From NCBI GenBank assembly GCA_945830595.1, contig CALZZH010000040.1:1-14920 (forward strand): a DNA stretch of 14,920 bases, in the 5' to 3' direction. Of the stretch, positions 1-6,399 are shown in pieces. How positions within the stretch are numbered: position 1 is the stretch's first letter; the number at the start of each line of letters is the position of its first letter. The notes beneath the pieces are model-generated. The model ran no database searches. It saw nothing but the letters and a program-made list of their open reading frames with translations, and was not told the origin of the DNA. The translations under genes were made by a program, and so were the position numbers. The stretch comes from Avoscillospira sp945864925 (lineage in GTDB: Bacteria; Bacillota; Clostridia; Oscillospirales; Oscillospiraceae).

Positions 1-54
1 GTCCAAATGTCCGCAGTATGGTAGAGTGAAGAAAAGGCGCGGGGAGGGATCCAT

Positions 55-1296
55 ATGAAAAAAACCATTGCCATGCAGTCGATTGTCCGGTCTCAACTGG
101 ATCAAAGTCAGCTTTGCAGCTTTGATCGGAAGGTGGCCAGCGCACCGTCTTCCCCTGTGATTCATCCCAACGCCTGTTTTTGGCTGATCCGGGGCGGAAA
201 AGCGGAGATTCTGCTGCAGGGGAAAAAGTATGCCGTCGGACGGGGGGATCTTGTCTCCATTCTGCCATGGCAGATCAGTCAGATCGCCGCCGTGGACGAT
301 CCGATCCAATACGCGGTAGTCGTATACCATTTTGATACGGCGTGCCACGCGGCCAGATTGTTTCACACCGCCTCCGATGAATGCCTGCCGATTGAGGAAC
401 AGATGCAGCGATGCCCGGTGGCGCATTTATCCGCGCAGCAGGCCGCGGATGTGGAGAACATTGCCCATATCCTCCGCAGGGAGCTGGGCGTCGAGTCCAG
501 CTTGTCGGATCACGCCGAACCGCTCTATTCCAGCATCGCCACGGTGAGCCTGCTGGTCAACCTGATCATCCTGTTTCTGCGCGCCACCTCCAATCAGCCG
601 CAGCCGGCGCAGGCCCCGGATGACCAGGAAATCCTGCGGTATCTGTATCTGCACTGCAACGAAAAGCTGACGCTGCAGAAGCTGGCCGATATCTTCTATT
701 GCGGAAAATCCACCATCAGCAACCGCATCATGGAGATGACCGGGTTATCCTTTTTTGATCTGCTGAATGAGATGCGCGTGGGCAAAACAGCCAACTATTT
801 GCTCTATACGGACCTGACGCTCAAAGAGCTGGCGGAAATTCTGGGCTATGTGGATGAATCCCACATCTCCAAGGTGTTCGCCGCGCGGCTCGGGACAAAA
901 CTGGGCGAATACCGGAACACCTATCAACGAGTGGAGAATATTTGCCAGATCGAGGAAAGCCGCCTGGGGTATTCGCTGGTCAATTATGTGTACCGGAATT
1001 ACGCCAGTGATCTAAGCGCCCGGCAGACGGCACAGAAATTCGGCATTTCTGTTGAGAAGCTGAACCGGACCATGCTGTATCAGACGGAGCGCAATTTTGA
1101 GGAGTTTTTGGGCCTGATCCGGGTGAACCGCGCCTGCGAGCTGCTGGCTTGTACCAGAAAAACGGTGCTGGATATTGCGCTGGATGTGGGGTATCACAAC
1201 CAGAAAACCTTCACAAGAAATTTCCTGAAGTACCGGCAGATGACCCCCAGCGCATACCGCGCGGCGGTGCAGAACGGCAGTCTGCAGCCGGATTGA
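55..1296 (+). CDS. AraC-family regulator with two tandem AraC DNA-binding domains
   Basis: A 413-residue cytoplasmic transcription regulator. Residues about 35-95 look like a short cupin-type sensor domain (a GGKAEILLQGKKYAVGRGDL stretch, as in AraC N-terminal barrels), followed by a helical linker to about 185. Two AraC-type helix-turn-helix modules follow: about 190-290 (with LKELAEILGYVDESHISKVF) and about 305-405 (with VLDIALDVGYHNQKTFTRNF and the closing MTPSAYR). Only the second closely matches the family signature; the first is more divergent. Ordinary family members are about 280-300 residues with one such module, so the extra length is a second module. The start at 55 has a strong GGGGAGGG site 6 bases upstream; a later ATG at 73 is less well placed. 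The inducer is unknown. The target could be the neighbouring region or something left of the window. The family call is firm; the duplication is read directly from the protein. Confidence 0.9.
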   Translation: MKKTIAMQSIVRSQLDQSQLCSFDRKVASAPSSPVIHPNACFWLIRGGKAEILLQGKKYAVGRGDLVSILPWQISQIAAVDDPIQYAVVVYHFDTACHAARLFHTASDECLPIEEQMQRCPVAHLSAQQAADVENIAHILRRELGVESSLSDHAEPLYSSIATVSLLVNLIILFLRATSNQPQPAQAPDDQEILRYLYLHCNEKLTLQKLADIFYCGKSTISNRIMEMTGLSFFDLLNEMRVGKTANYLLYTDLTLKELAEILGYVDESHISKVFAARLGTKLGEYRNTYQRVENICQIEESRLGYSLVNYVYRNYASDLSARQTAQKFGISVEKLNRTMLYQTERNFEEFLGLIRVNRACELLACTRKTVLDIALDVGYHNQKTFTRNFLKYRQMTPSAYRAAVQNGSLQPD

Positions 1297-1342
1297 TTCT
1301 GAACCGGAGGACGGTCATCCCTCCCGCCCTGCACCGCGGTGC

Positions 1343-1380
1343 CGGAGCAAGCTTTCCATCGCTTGCTCCGACGTTTTTCT
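1343..1380 (+). terminator. Intrinsic terminator after the AraC-type gene
   Basis: A perfect 10-bp stem CGGAGCAAGC / GCTTGCTCCG (1343-1352 and 1361-1370) has an 8-base loop and is followed by ACGTTTTTCTTTCTTTT. It lies 47 bases after the stop of the AraC-type gene, so it ends that transcript. Confidence 0.9.
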
Positions 1381-1397
1381 TTCTTTTCAGATAGACA

Positions 1398-1446
1398 AAA
1401 ACCATCCGAACCTGCGCTTCTTTGGAAGCCGGGTTCGGATGATTTT
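1398..1446 (-). terminator. Intrinsic terminator, probably for the LysR-type gene and usable from both sides
   Basis: CATCCGAACC (1403-1412) pairs perfectly with GGTTCGGATG (1432-1441), and an inner GCTTC/GAAGC stem lengthens the hairpin. The hairpin is flanked by ACAAAAA on the left and ATTTTTG on the right, so either strand gives a stem followed by a U-run. It sits just past the stop of the minus-strand LysR-type gene and convergent to the AraC-type gene, so it insulates the pair. Confidence 0.85.
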
Positions 1447-1459
1447 TGTGCGCCGTATC

Positions 1460-2332
1460 TCAGAAATGCTCCAACGACTGCTGGACGATTTCCGAAAACG
1501 CCCGGACGGCAGGCGAGAGAAACCTTCTGCGGTAGGTCGCAAAGCCGATCTGCCGCTCGGAGCCGCGCAGCGGAATGGCCCGAAGGCCCTGCATGGGAAG
1601 ATTGCGGACCATCAGCTCCGGCAGAATCGTGACGCCCAGCTTCCGCCGCACCATGACGACGGCGGCATAGTCGTCGTTGATATTCAGCAATCTTTTGGGC
1701 GTAATGTCCGTCTGGGCGAAGAGCTGGCCGATGTTGTAGTTGGAACCCTCCGCAGGGATGATGAAGGTATGGTCCTTCAGATCTGCGGGATCCAGCTCGG
1801 ACGCCTGGCCCAGGGGATTTTCGGCGTCGACCACCGCCATCAGCCGGTCCCGGATCAGCGGCATCACGGTGAATTCCTCCCGGGAAGGGAGCGTGACAAA
1901 GCCGCAGTCCACGGTGTTCCCCAGAAGCGCGCTTTCCACGGCGGCGTAATCTCCGTTGACGATGGAAACCTCTACGCCGGGGTAGCGTTCCCTGAACAGG
2001 GAGAGAATCTGGGGAAGCACATGAATGGCAACGCTGGAAAACGTGCCAATGCGAAGGCTGCCGGCGGTGAGTCCGCGCAGGTCAAGCGCTTTATTCCGGA
2101 TATCCTCGTCCATGTTCAGCAGCCGCTGGACATAGGGCAGCAGGTCGGCTCCCTCGGGGGTCAGCACGGTGCCTGTTTTGGACCGGATCAGCAGCGGAAC
2201 GCCCAGATCGGCCTCCAAGCTGCTGATGAGATGACTGATTCCGGCCTGGGTATATCCCAGCTTGCTCGCAGCCCTGGTGATGCTGCGCTGCTGGGCCGTG
2301 ACCACAAAGGCCTGGTATTGATTTATGGACAT
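1460..2332 (-). CDS. LysR-family transcription regulator
   Basis: A 290-residue LysR-type regulator of the usual family length. The N-terminal winged helix-turn-helix covers residues about 1-60 (QYQAFVVTAQQRSITRAAS, then LGYTQAGISHLISSLE, the classic recognition helix region). The effector-binding domain of the periplasmic-binding-protein type covers about 88-290, starting at LTAGSLRIGTFSSVA. The ATG at 2332 is preceded by GGGGAG about 7 bases upstream. The gene points away from the Gate-domain gene remnant at 2462, the usual LysR layout in which the regulator controls its divergent neighbour. That neighbour is now broken, so the present target is unclear. The effector cannot be told from sequence. 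Confidence 0.92.
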   Translation of the reverse strand: MSINQYQAFVVTAQQRSITRAASKLGYTQAGISHLISSLEADLGVPLLIRSKTGTVLTPEGADLLPYVQRLLNMDEDIRNKALDLRGLTAGSLRIGTFSSVAIHVLPQILSLFRERYPGVEVSIVNGDYAAVESALLGNTVDCGFVTLPSREEFTVMPLIRDRLMAVVDAENPLGQASELDPADLKDHTFIIPAEGSNYNIGQLFAQTDITPKRLLNINDDYAAVVMVRRKLGVTILPELMVRNLPMQGLRAIPLRGSERQIGFATYRRRFLSPAVRAFSEIVQQSLEHF

Positions 2333-2384
2333 TCTATATCTCCCCCTGCGTCATACAGAATCCATAAAATTTTTTCATGCATGT

Positions 2385-2397
2385 CATAATTATTATG
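2385..2397. promoter_or_regulatory. Perfect inverted repeat, candidate LysR-type operator
   Basis: CATAATTATTATG is a perfect palindrome with 6-base arms around a single central T. It lies in the AT-rich gap between the LysR-type gene and the divergent Gate-domain remnant, just upstream of the plus-strand -35 region and inside the leader of the LysR-type transcript. Position and symmetry suit a LysR-type binding site; that this regulator binds it is inferred. Confidence 0.5.
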
Positions 2398-2400
2398 CAA

Positions 2401-2429
2401 TATACTTAAAGGTCCTGCAAAAGTATAAT
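2401..2429 (+). promoter_or_regulatory. Possible plus-strand promoter of the Gate-domain remnant
   Basis: A perfect TATAAT (2424-2429) lies 32 bases before the likely GTG start at 2462. The matching -35 with a 17-base spacer is TATACT (2401-2406), which is weak, as expected for an activator-dependent promoter. It overlaps the opposing -10 box of the LysR-type gene, so the two promoters would compete for polymerase. Confidence 0.45.
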
Positions 2430-2450
2430 ATATTTATCAAAATACGTCAA
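2422..2450 (-). promoter_or_regulatory. Sigma-A promoter of the LysR-type gene
   Basis: On the minus strand TTGACG (2450-2445) and TATACT (2427-2422) are separated by exactly 17 bases, close to consensus. Transcription would start near 2415, giving a leader of about 80 bases before the ATG at 2332 that contains the inverted repeat at 2385-2397. Confidence 0.75.
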
Positions 2451-2461
2451 GGGGTTTGACC

Positions 2462-2785
2462 GTGTTGAACGTTAAGTTGAAAGGGCCTGGTATCGTCGGG
2501 ACGCTGGTGTTTCTGATCGTCTTTCTGTTCCTTTTCAGCTTGTTAGTCCGCCCGATGGGGCTGGCCAACACACCCAATACGCTGATGAACACGTCATACC
2601 ACCTTTTAATCAACACCTCGTTGTATATCATGGCGATTGCGGTTCTGGCCGGCGCGGTCTCCGCCCTGCTTACGGAGTTTGGCGTCATTGACCTTCTCAA
2701 CCGCCTGCTCTCCCCGCTGATGCGTCCGCTGTTCGGCATGCCGGGCGCAGCGGCCCTGGCGTGGTTGACAACCTGCTTCTGCTGA
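2462..2785 (+). pseudogene. Truncated Gate-domain (nucleoside-recognition family) membrane protein
   Basis: A reading frame of about 107 residues with two hydrophobic segments, GIVGTLVFLIVFLFLFSLL (about residues 10-28) and a second one around ILINTSLYIMAIAVLAG-like sequence (about 50-72). It then has EFGVIDLLNRLLSPLMRPLFGMPGA-type sequence (read here in short pieces), typical of the first part of Gate-domain membrane proteins, probable transporters of unknown substrate. By my recollection, full-length relatives are some 300 residues or more. Here the frame stops at TGA 2783-2785, right where the conserved region should continue, so it is a remnant. GTG 2462 is chosen as the start because AAGGGG lies 7 bases upstream; TTG 2456 is too close to that site. 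A small functional protein is possible but unlikely. Confidence 0.65.
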
Positions 2786-2990
2786 ACGAAGCGCTCTACG
2801 AGGTCAACAAGACCGAGGCCGGCGGCATCGGCCTGCAGCAGATCGACAAGCACACCACCCAGATGGCCATGTTCCCGCAGGGCAAGCTGGAGGCTGTAGG
2901 CCTGTCCCGGGACGATATGACGAAGTACGGCACCAGCGATTACGTCTACTATACGCCCACCAGCAAATCCTATAATATCGGTCGGATGAT
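2761..2990 (+). pseudogene. Orphan internal fragment of an unidentified soluble protein
   Basis: In a different frame from the Gate-domain remnant, about 70 codons have the strong C/G third-position bias of real genes here and encode a hydrophilic, protein-like sequence. It runs from VVDNLLLLNEALYEVNKTEA, through GIGLQQIDKHTTQMAMFPQG, to LSRDDMTKYGTSDYVYYTP. No ribosome binding site precedes it. It has no stop of its own: the frame continues through the glycine riboswitch, which cannot be its true end. It therefore looks like a piece of a gene whose two ends are gone, joined to the Gate-domain remnant near 2760. I do not recognise the parent family. A reading as one frameshifted protein is unlikely because the second part is soluble while Gate-domain proteins stay membrane-spanning. 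Confidence 0.5.
2971..2976 (+). promoter_or_regulatory. -10 box of the glycine cleavage operon promoter
   Basis: A perfect TATAAT lies 15 bases before the first riboswitch stem, which would start transcription near 2983. No good -35 is seen 16-18 bases upstream (best ACTATA at about 2948), so it may be weak or need an activator. It lies within the orphan coding fragment. Confidence 0.55.
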
Positions 2991-3168
2991 TGGTCCGGGA
3001 GAGACCAGGTGTTTGGAAATGGCGCCGAAGGGGAATGCAAAAACTCTCAGGCAAAAGGGCCGGACCATGACGAATCTCCGCAGAGTGCGGCTTGCCGCAC
3101 GCCGAAGGTGCAACCTGTGCGGCAGGGTATGCCGCTTGCAGGGAATCTCTCAGGTACGCAAACGGAGG
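2991..3168 (+). ncRNA. Tandem glycine riboswitch (gcvT type)
   Basis: Two glycine aptamers in series control the operon that follows. Aptamer 1: stem TGGTCCGG (2991-2998) pairs perfectly with CCGGACCA (3060-3067). Inside are the conserved GGGAGAGACC, GCGCCGAAGGGG (about 3022-3033) and AACTCTCAGGCAAAAGG (about 3042-3058). A linker of about 8 bases leads to aptamer 2: stem CTCCG (3076-3080) with CGGAG (3163-3167), hairpin GTGCGG-CTTG-CCGCAC (3085-3100), GCCGAAGGTGCAA (3101-3113), and AATCTCTCAGG before TACGCAAACGG. These are the hallmark gcvT-element boxes. In this family glycine binding usually favours read-through, turning on glycine cleavage; the terminator that begins at 3167 fits that. Direction of control is from family knowledge. 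Confidence 0.95.
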
Positions 3169-3202
3169 CACAAAGCTTCATTGGGAGCTTTGTGCCTTTT
3201 TT
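3167..3202 (+). terminator. Riboswitch expression-platform terminator
   Basis: GGCACAAAGCT (3167-3177) pairs perfectly with AGCTTTGTGCC (3186-3196), with an 8-base loop and then six T (3197-3202). Its 5' arm touches the 3' arm of the aptamer 2 closing stem at 3167, and a wobble pair could extend the contact by a base. Closing the aptamer may therefore disfavour the terminator and let transcription reach the gcvT-glyA gene. Confidence 0.92.
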
Positions 3203-3269
3203 CTGTCTCATCTCGCATTTCAAGCCAAGACGTCTGTATATCAAAACAAGCTTTAGGAGGAAGAACGAC

Positions 3270-5924
3270 ATGAGTGAATTGAAGCGCACCCAACTCTATG
3301 CCGCGCATGTGGCGGCCGGCGCCACTCTGGTGGACTTCGGCGGATGGGAAATGCCCATTCAGTACCCCACCGGCATTGTGGCCGAGCATCTGTACTGCCG
3401 CAGTGCCTGCGGCATCTTCGACGTGTCGCACATGGGCCGTCTGGACATCGAAGGCCCCGATCGGGTCGCGTTCCTGCAGCACGTCATTTCCAGCAATGTC
3501 CTGGCCCTGGACGTGAACCAGTCCCAGTATGCCATCATGCCCGATGAGAACGGCTATGCCATCGATGACGTATATCTGTACCGCTTTGAGGAAGAGAAGT
3601 TCCTGCTGGTGATCAACGCCGGCAACATCGACAAGGATCTGGTCCATCTGCGCCGGCAGGCGGAGGCCTTTGATGTGAAGATCACCAACGTCTCGGCGCA
3701 GTACGCCGCCATCGCCGTTCAGGGCCCCAAGTCCAAGGACATTCTCAAATCCATGCACGGCGGCAAAGAGCTGACCGTGGAAAACGTGAAGAACGCCCTG
3801 AATACTACTGTACTGGACGGGCGGCCCGTCCGCATTGCCAAGACCGGCTACACCGGCGAGCCCATCGGCTATGAACTGTACTGCGACAGCGCCGACGCCG
3901 AATACTTCTGGAACCGTCTGATCGGGCTTGGCGCCAAGCCCACGGGTCTTGGAGCCCGCGACACGCTGCGCATGGAGGCAGCCCTTCCCCTGTACGGCCA
4001 CGAGATGGGCGAATGCAAGCTGGGCGGCGAGATTCCCGTTTACTCCGTGCCTCTGGCCAAATTTGCCGTGTCCTATGCCGAAGAGAAGGGCGAGTTTGTC
4101 GGCAAGGCCGCGCTGAAAAAGCAGTTCGAGGCCCTGAAAAAGATCCTCAACCGCGACGATTCCTCCAATGCGGACCTGCCCTACCGCATCCAGCCCATCT
4201 GCCTGCTGGGCAAGGGCGTTCTGCGGGCCGGCTGCCCGGTGTATGACGCCCGCACCGGCGAGGAGCTGGGCTATGTGACCAGCGGCACCATGATTCCCTA
4301 CTACGAGACCGAAGGCGCCGGCATCGAAACGGTCATCACCGAAAAGACCGCCAAGCGCTCCATCGGCATGGCCTACATGAAGTCCCATGTGGTCACCGAC
4401 TTCGAGATCGAGGTGGATATCCGGGGCAAACGGCTGCCCGCCGTTGTGACCGCCTGCCATATGCGCGGCGACGCGCCGCCCTATGCCCGCCCCATCCTTT
4501 ATAAAAAGACTGCCGTGGCCGGCCCCAGCCAGGTGACCGACTACGCTTCCAAGGCCGTGGAGCTGTTCACCAAGGCGCAGAACAACCATCTGTGGCGTCA
4601 GGAGCAGTGCATCAACCTGATCCCGTCCGAGATGACCCCCTCCCGCGCCACCCGGATGCTCTCCGCCTCCGATCCCGCCGGCCGCTACGCCGAGCACAAG
4701 AAGCAGAAGGCCTTTGACGATGCCGACATTCCCTACTACCAGGGCACCGGCTTCATCGTAGCCGTGGAGGAGCTGCTGGCCGCCGAACTGCGCAAGTTCC
4801 TGGGCGCAGCCCAGGTTGAGACCCGCTGCACCTCCGGCCAGATGTCCAACACCGCCGTGTTCTCGGCGCTGATGGACTTCAAAAACCGCGTTGACCGCAA
4901 GCGTCAGCCCCAGCGTCTGGGCTGGATCATGAACAACCACATCGTCCGCGGCGGCCACCTGTCCGCCCAGCCCATGGGCGCGCTGCACGACTTTGTGGCC
5001 ACAGACCCCGTCACCGAAAAGCAGATGGTGGTGAACTTCCCCGTCCTGGCCGACAACCCCTATAAGATCGACGTGGAGGCCACCAAGATTCTGCTGGAGA
5101 AATACAAGCCCGAGTTCATCGTCTTCGGCAAGTCCATGGTCCTGCACAAGGAGCCTGTGGCCGAGATCCGGAAGTTCGTGGATGAGCAGGGCATCCAAAC
5201 CACCATCATGTACGACATGGCCCACGTTCTGGGCCTGGTAGGCGGCCACTTCCAGAAGCCGTTTGAAGAAGGCGCCGAAATCGTCACCGGCTCCACCCAC
5301 AAGACCTTCTTCGGCCCCCAGCGCGGCGTCATCGGCGTCAGCTACAAGCCCGAGGACCTGAAGTGGGGCCTGTGGGAGACCATCCAGACCCGCACCTTCC
5401 CCGGCAGCGTCTCCAACCACCATCTGGGCACCTTGCTGGGCGAGCTGATGAGCGCCTATGAGATGAACGCCTTCAAGGACGAATACCAGAAAGCCGTGGT
5501 GGAGAACGCCAAGCATTTTGCCCGCTGCCTTGCCGACGAGGGCATGGATGTGGCCGGCGATCCCGCCATCAGTTACACCGAGACCCATCAGGTCATCGTC
5601 AAGGTCGGCTACAGCAGAGGCCCCGAGGTGGCGCAGCGGCTGGAAAACAACAATATCATCGTCAACTATCAGGCCACGCCCGAGGAAGAGGGCTTCACCG
5701 CCTCCGGCGCACTGCGCATGGGCGTCAGTGAAATGACACGCTTCGGCTTCGGCAAGGAGGAATTCGCCCGTCTGGCCCATCTGATTGCGGAATGCGTCAG
5801 GGGTGTGGATGTGAAGGAGGAAGTCGTGAAGTTCCGCTCCGCATACACCCAGATGCACTACTGCTTCTCCGATCAGCAGCTGGACGGCGTCATGGAACGC
5901 TTCTGCGAAGCCACCGGCCTGTAA
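3270..5924 (+). CDS. gcvT-glyA: GcvT-SHMT fusion: aminomethyltransferase joined to serine hydroxymethyltransferase
   Basis: One uninterrupted 884-residue cytoplasmic protein. Residues 1 to about 410 are GcvT, which releases ammonia from the GcvH-bound aminomethyl group and forms 5,10-methylene-THF. They show GGWEMPIQYPTGIVAEH (24-40), FDVSHMGR (50-57), the folate-binding acidic pair in AIDDV (Asp99/Asp100), GPKSKDIL, TGYTGEPIGYELY, GLGARDTLRMEAALPLYGHE, and a C-terminal barrel with GKRLPAVV. Residues about 425-884 are SHMT, which interconverts serine plus THF with glycine plus methylene-THF. They show LIPSEM (450-455), YAE (473-475), GGHLSAQPMG (561-570), DMAH (649-652), STHKT with PLP-binding Lys678, and carboxylate-binding Arg816 in GALRMG. 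The SHMT half is divergent (YYQGTGF in place of the usual YYGG loop) but keeps the catalytic residues. AGGAGG ends 8 bases before ATG 3270; the frame runs further upstream only by crossing the riboswitch. First gene of the operon. Confidence 0.95.
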   Translation: MSELKRTQLYAAHVAAGATLVDFGGWEMPIQYPTGIVAEHLYCRSACGIFDVSHMGRLDIEGPDRVAFLQHVISSNVLALDVNQSQYAIMPDENGYAIDDVYLYRFEEEKFLLVINAGNIDKDLVHLRRQAEAFDVKITNVSAQYAAIAVQGPKSKDILKSMHGGKELTVENVKNALNTTVLDGRPVRIAKTGYTGEPIGYELYCDSADAEYFWNRLIGLGAKPTGLGARDTLRMEAALPLYGHEMGECKLGGEIPVYSVPLAKFAVSYAEEKGEFVGKAALKKQFEALKKILNRDDSSNADLPYRIQPICLLGKGVLRAGCPVYDARTGEELGYVTSGTMIPYYETEGAGIETVITEKTAKRSIGMAYMKSHVVTDFEIEVDIRGKRLPAVVTACHMRGDAPPYARPILYKKTAVAGPSQVTDYASKAVELFTKAQNNHLWRQEQCINLIPSEMTPSRATRMLSASDPAGRYAEHKKQKAFDDADIPYYQGTGFIVAVEELLAAELRKFLGAAQVETRCTSGQMSNTAVFSALMDFKNRVDRKRQPQRLGWIMNNHIVRGGHLSAQPMGALHDFVATDPVTEKQMVVNFPVLADNPYKIDVEATKILLEKYKPEFIVFGKSMVLHKEPVAEIRKFVDEQGIQTTIMYDMAHVLGLVGGHFQKPFEEGAEIVTGSTHKTFFGPQRGVIGVSYKPEDLKWGLWETIQTRTFPGSVSNHHLGTLLGELMSAYEMNAFKDEYQKAVVENAKHFARCLADEGMDVAGDPAISYTETHQVIVKVGYSRGPEVAQRLENNNIIVNYQATPEEEGFTASGALRMGVSEMTRFGFGKEEFARLAHLIAECVRGVDVKEEVVKFRSAYTQMHYCFSDQQLDGVMERFCEATGL

Positions 5925-5955
5925 GCGGCGCAGTTTCTCCCAGCGGATCCACATA

Positions 5956-5979
5956 CCCGCGGCGGCGTCCCGCCGCGGG
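5956..5979 (+). promoter_or_regulatory. Intercistronic GC-rich hairpin between gcvT-glyA and gcvH
   Basis: CCCGCGGCGG and CCGCCGCGGG form a perfect 10-bp stem with a 4-base loop in the 96-base gap before gcvH. There is no U-run after it, so it is not a standard terminator. It more likely protects or processes the polycistronic RNA, or tunes the ratio of the large fusion protein to GcvH. Role inferred. Confidence 0.5.
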
Positions 5980-6020
5980 AAGAAATAGAACCATCACATT
6001 TTATTATGGAGGTAACGATT

Positions 6021-6398
6021 ATGAACTTTCCGTCCGAACTGAAGTATACCAAGGATCATGAGTGGCTCAAGATGGAGGGAGATGTGGCCGTGGTCGGCAT
6101 CACCGATTTCGCGCAGCATTCCCTGGGCGACGTGGTGTTTATCACCCTGCCCCAGGAGGGCGACGAAGTCACTGCCGGGGAGAGCTTCGGCGACGTCGAA
6201 TCCGTCAAGGCTGTTTCCGACGTGATGAGCCCCGTCTCCGGCACCATCAGCGCGGTCAACCGCGATCTCGAGGACGCCCCCGAGAACCTGAACAGCGACC
6301 CCTACGGCTCCTGGATCATCCGGATCGAAGGGATCACCGGCACGGAGGATCTGATGGACGCCGCGGCCTACGAGGCTTTCTGCGCCGAGGAGGGCTGA
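6021..6398 (+). CDS. gcvH: Glycine cleavage system H protein
   Basis: A 125-residue lipoyl carrier of standard length. The lipoylated lysine is Lys63 in the motif FGDVESVKAVSDV, preceded by the family pattern KYTKDHEW (residues 8-15) and GITDFAQHSLGDVVFITLP (26-44), and followed by SPVSGTISAVN and LNSDPYGSWI. Its swinging arm takes the aminomethyl group from GcvPA/PB, hands it to the GcvT half of the preceding fusion protein, and is reoxidised by an L protein not in this window. The ATG at 6021 has GGAGGT 7 bases upstream; the in-frame ATG at 6006 is rejected because it overlaps that site. It ends one base before gcvPA, so the two are tightly coupled. Confidence 0.97.
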   Translation: MNFPSELKYTKDHEWLKMEGDVAVVGITDFAQHSLGDVVFITLPQEGDEVTAGESFGDVESVKAVSDVMSPVSGTISAVNRDLEDAPENLNSDPYGSWIIRIEGITGTEDLMDAAAYEAFCAEEG

Positions 6399-6399
6399 G

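Noticed and set aside
1439..2389. A long plus-strand frame opposite the LysR-type gene.
   Set aside because: Shadow frame: rich in Gln, Gly and His with no recognisable domain, while the minus strand encodes a clear LysR protein.
2762..2800. TGA at 2783-2785 read as selenocysteine (TTCFC-U) so that the Gate-domain protein would continue.
   Set aside because: After the TGA that frame gives a Arg/Thr/Pro-rich non-protein-like sequence, and no convincing selenocysteine hairpin follows; the real coding signal is in another frame.
3009..3269. The gcvT-glyA frame extended upstream by 87 residues to 3009.
   Set aside because: That stretch is the glycine riboswitch and its terminator. The RBS-preceded ATG at 3270 starts a standard GcvT N-terminus.
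3150..5954. A 934-residue open frame on the minus strand opposite gcvT-glyA.
   Set aside because: Low-complexity Gly/His/Val-rich translation typical of an antisense shadow of a GC-biased gene; no ribosome site or family match.
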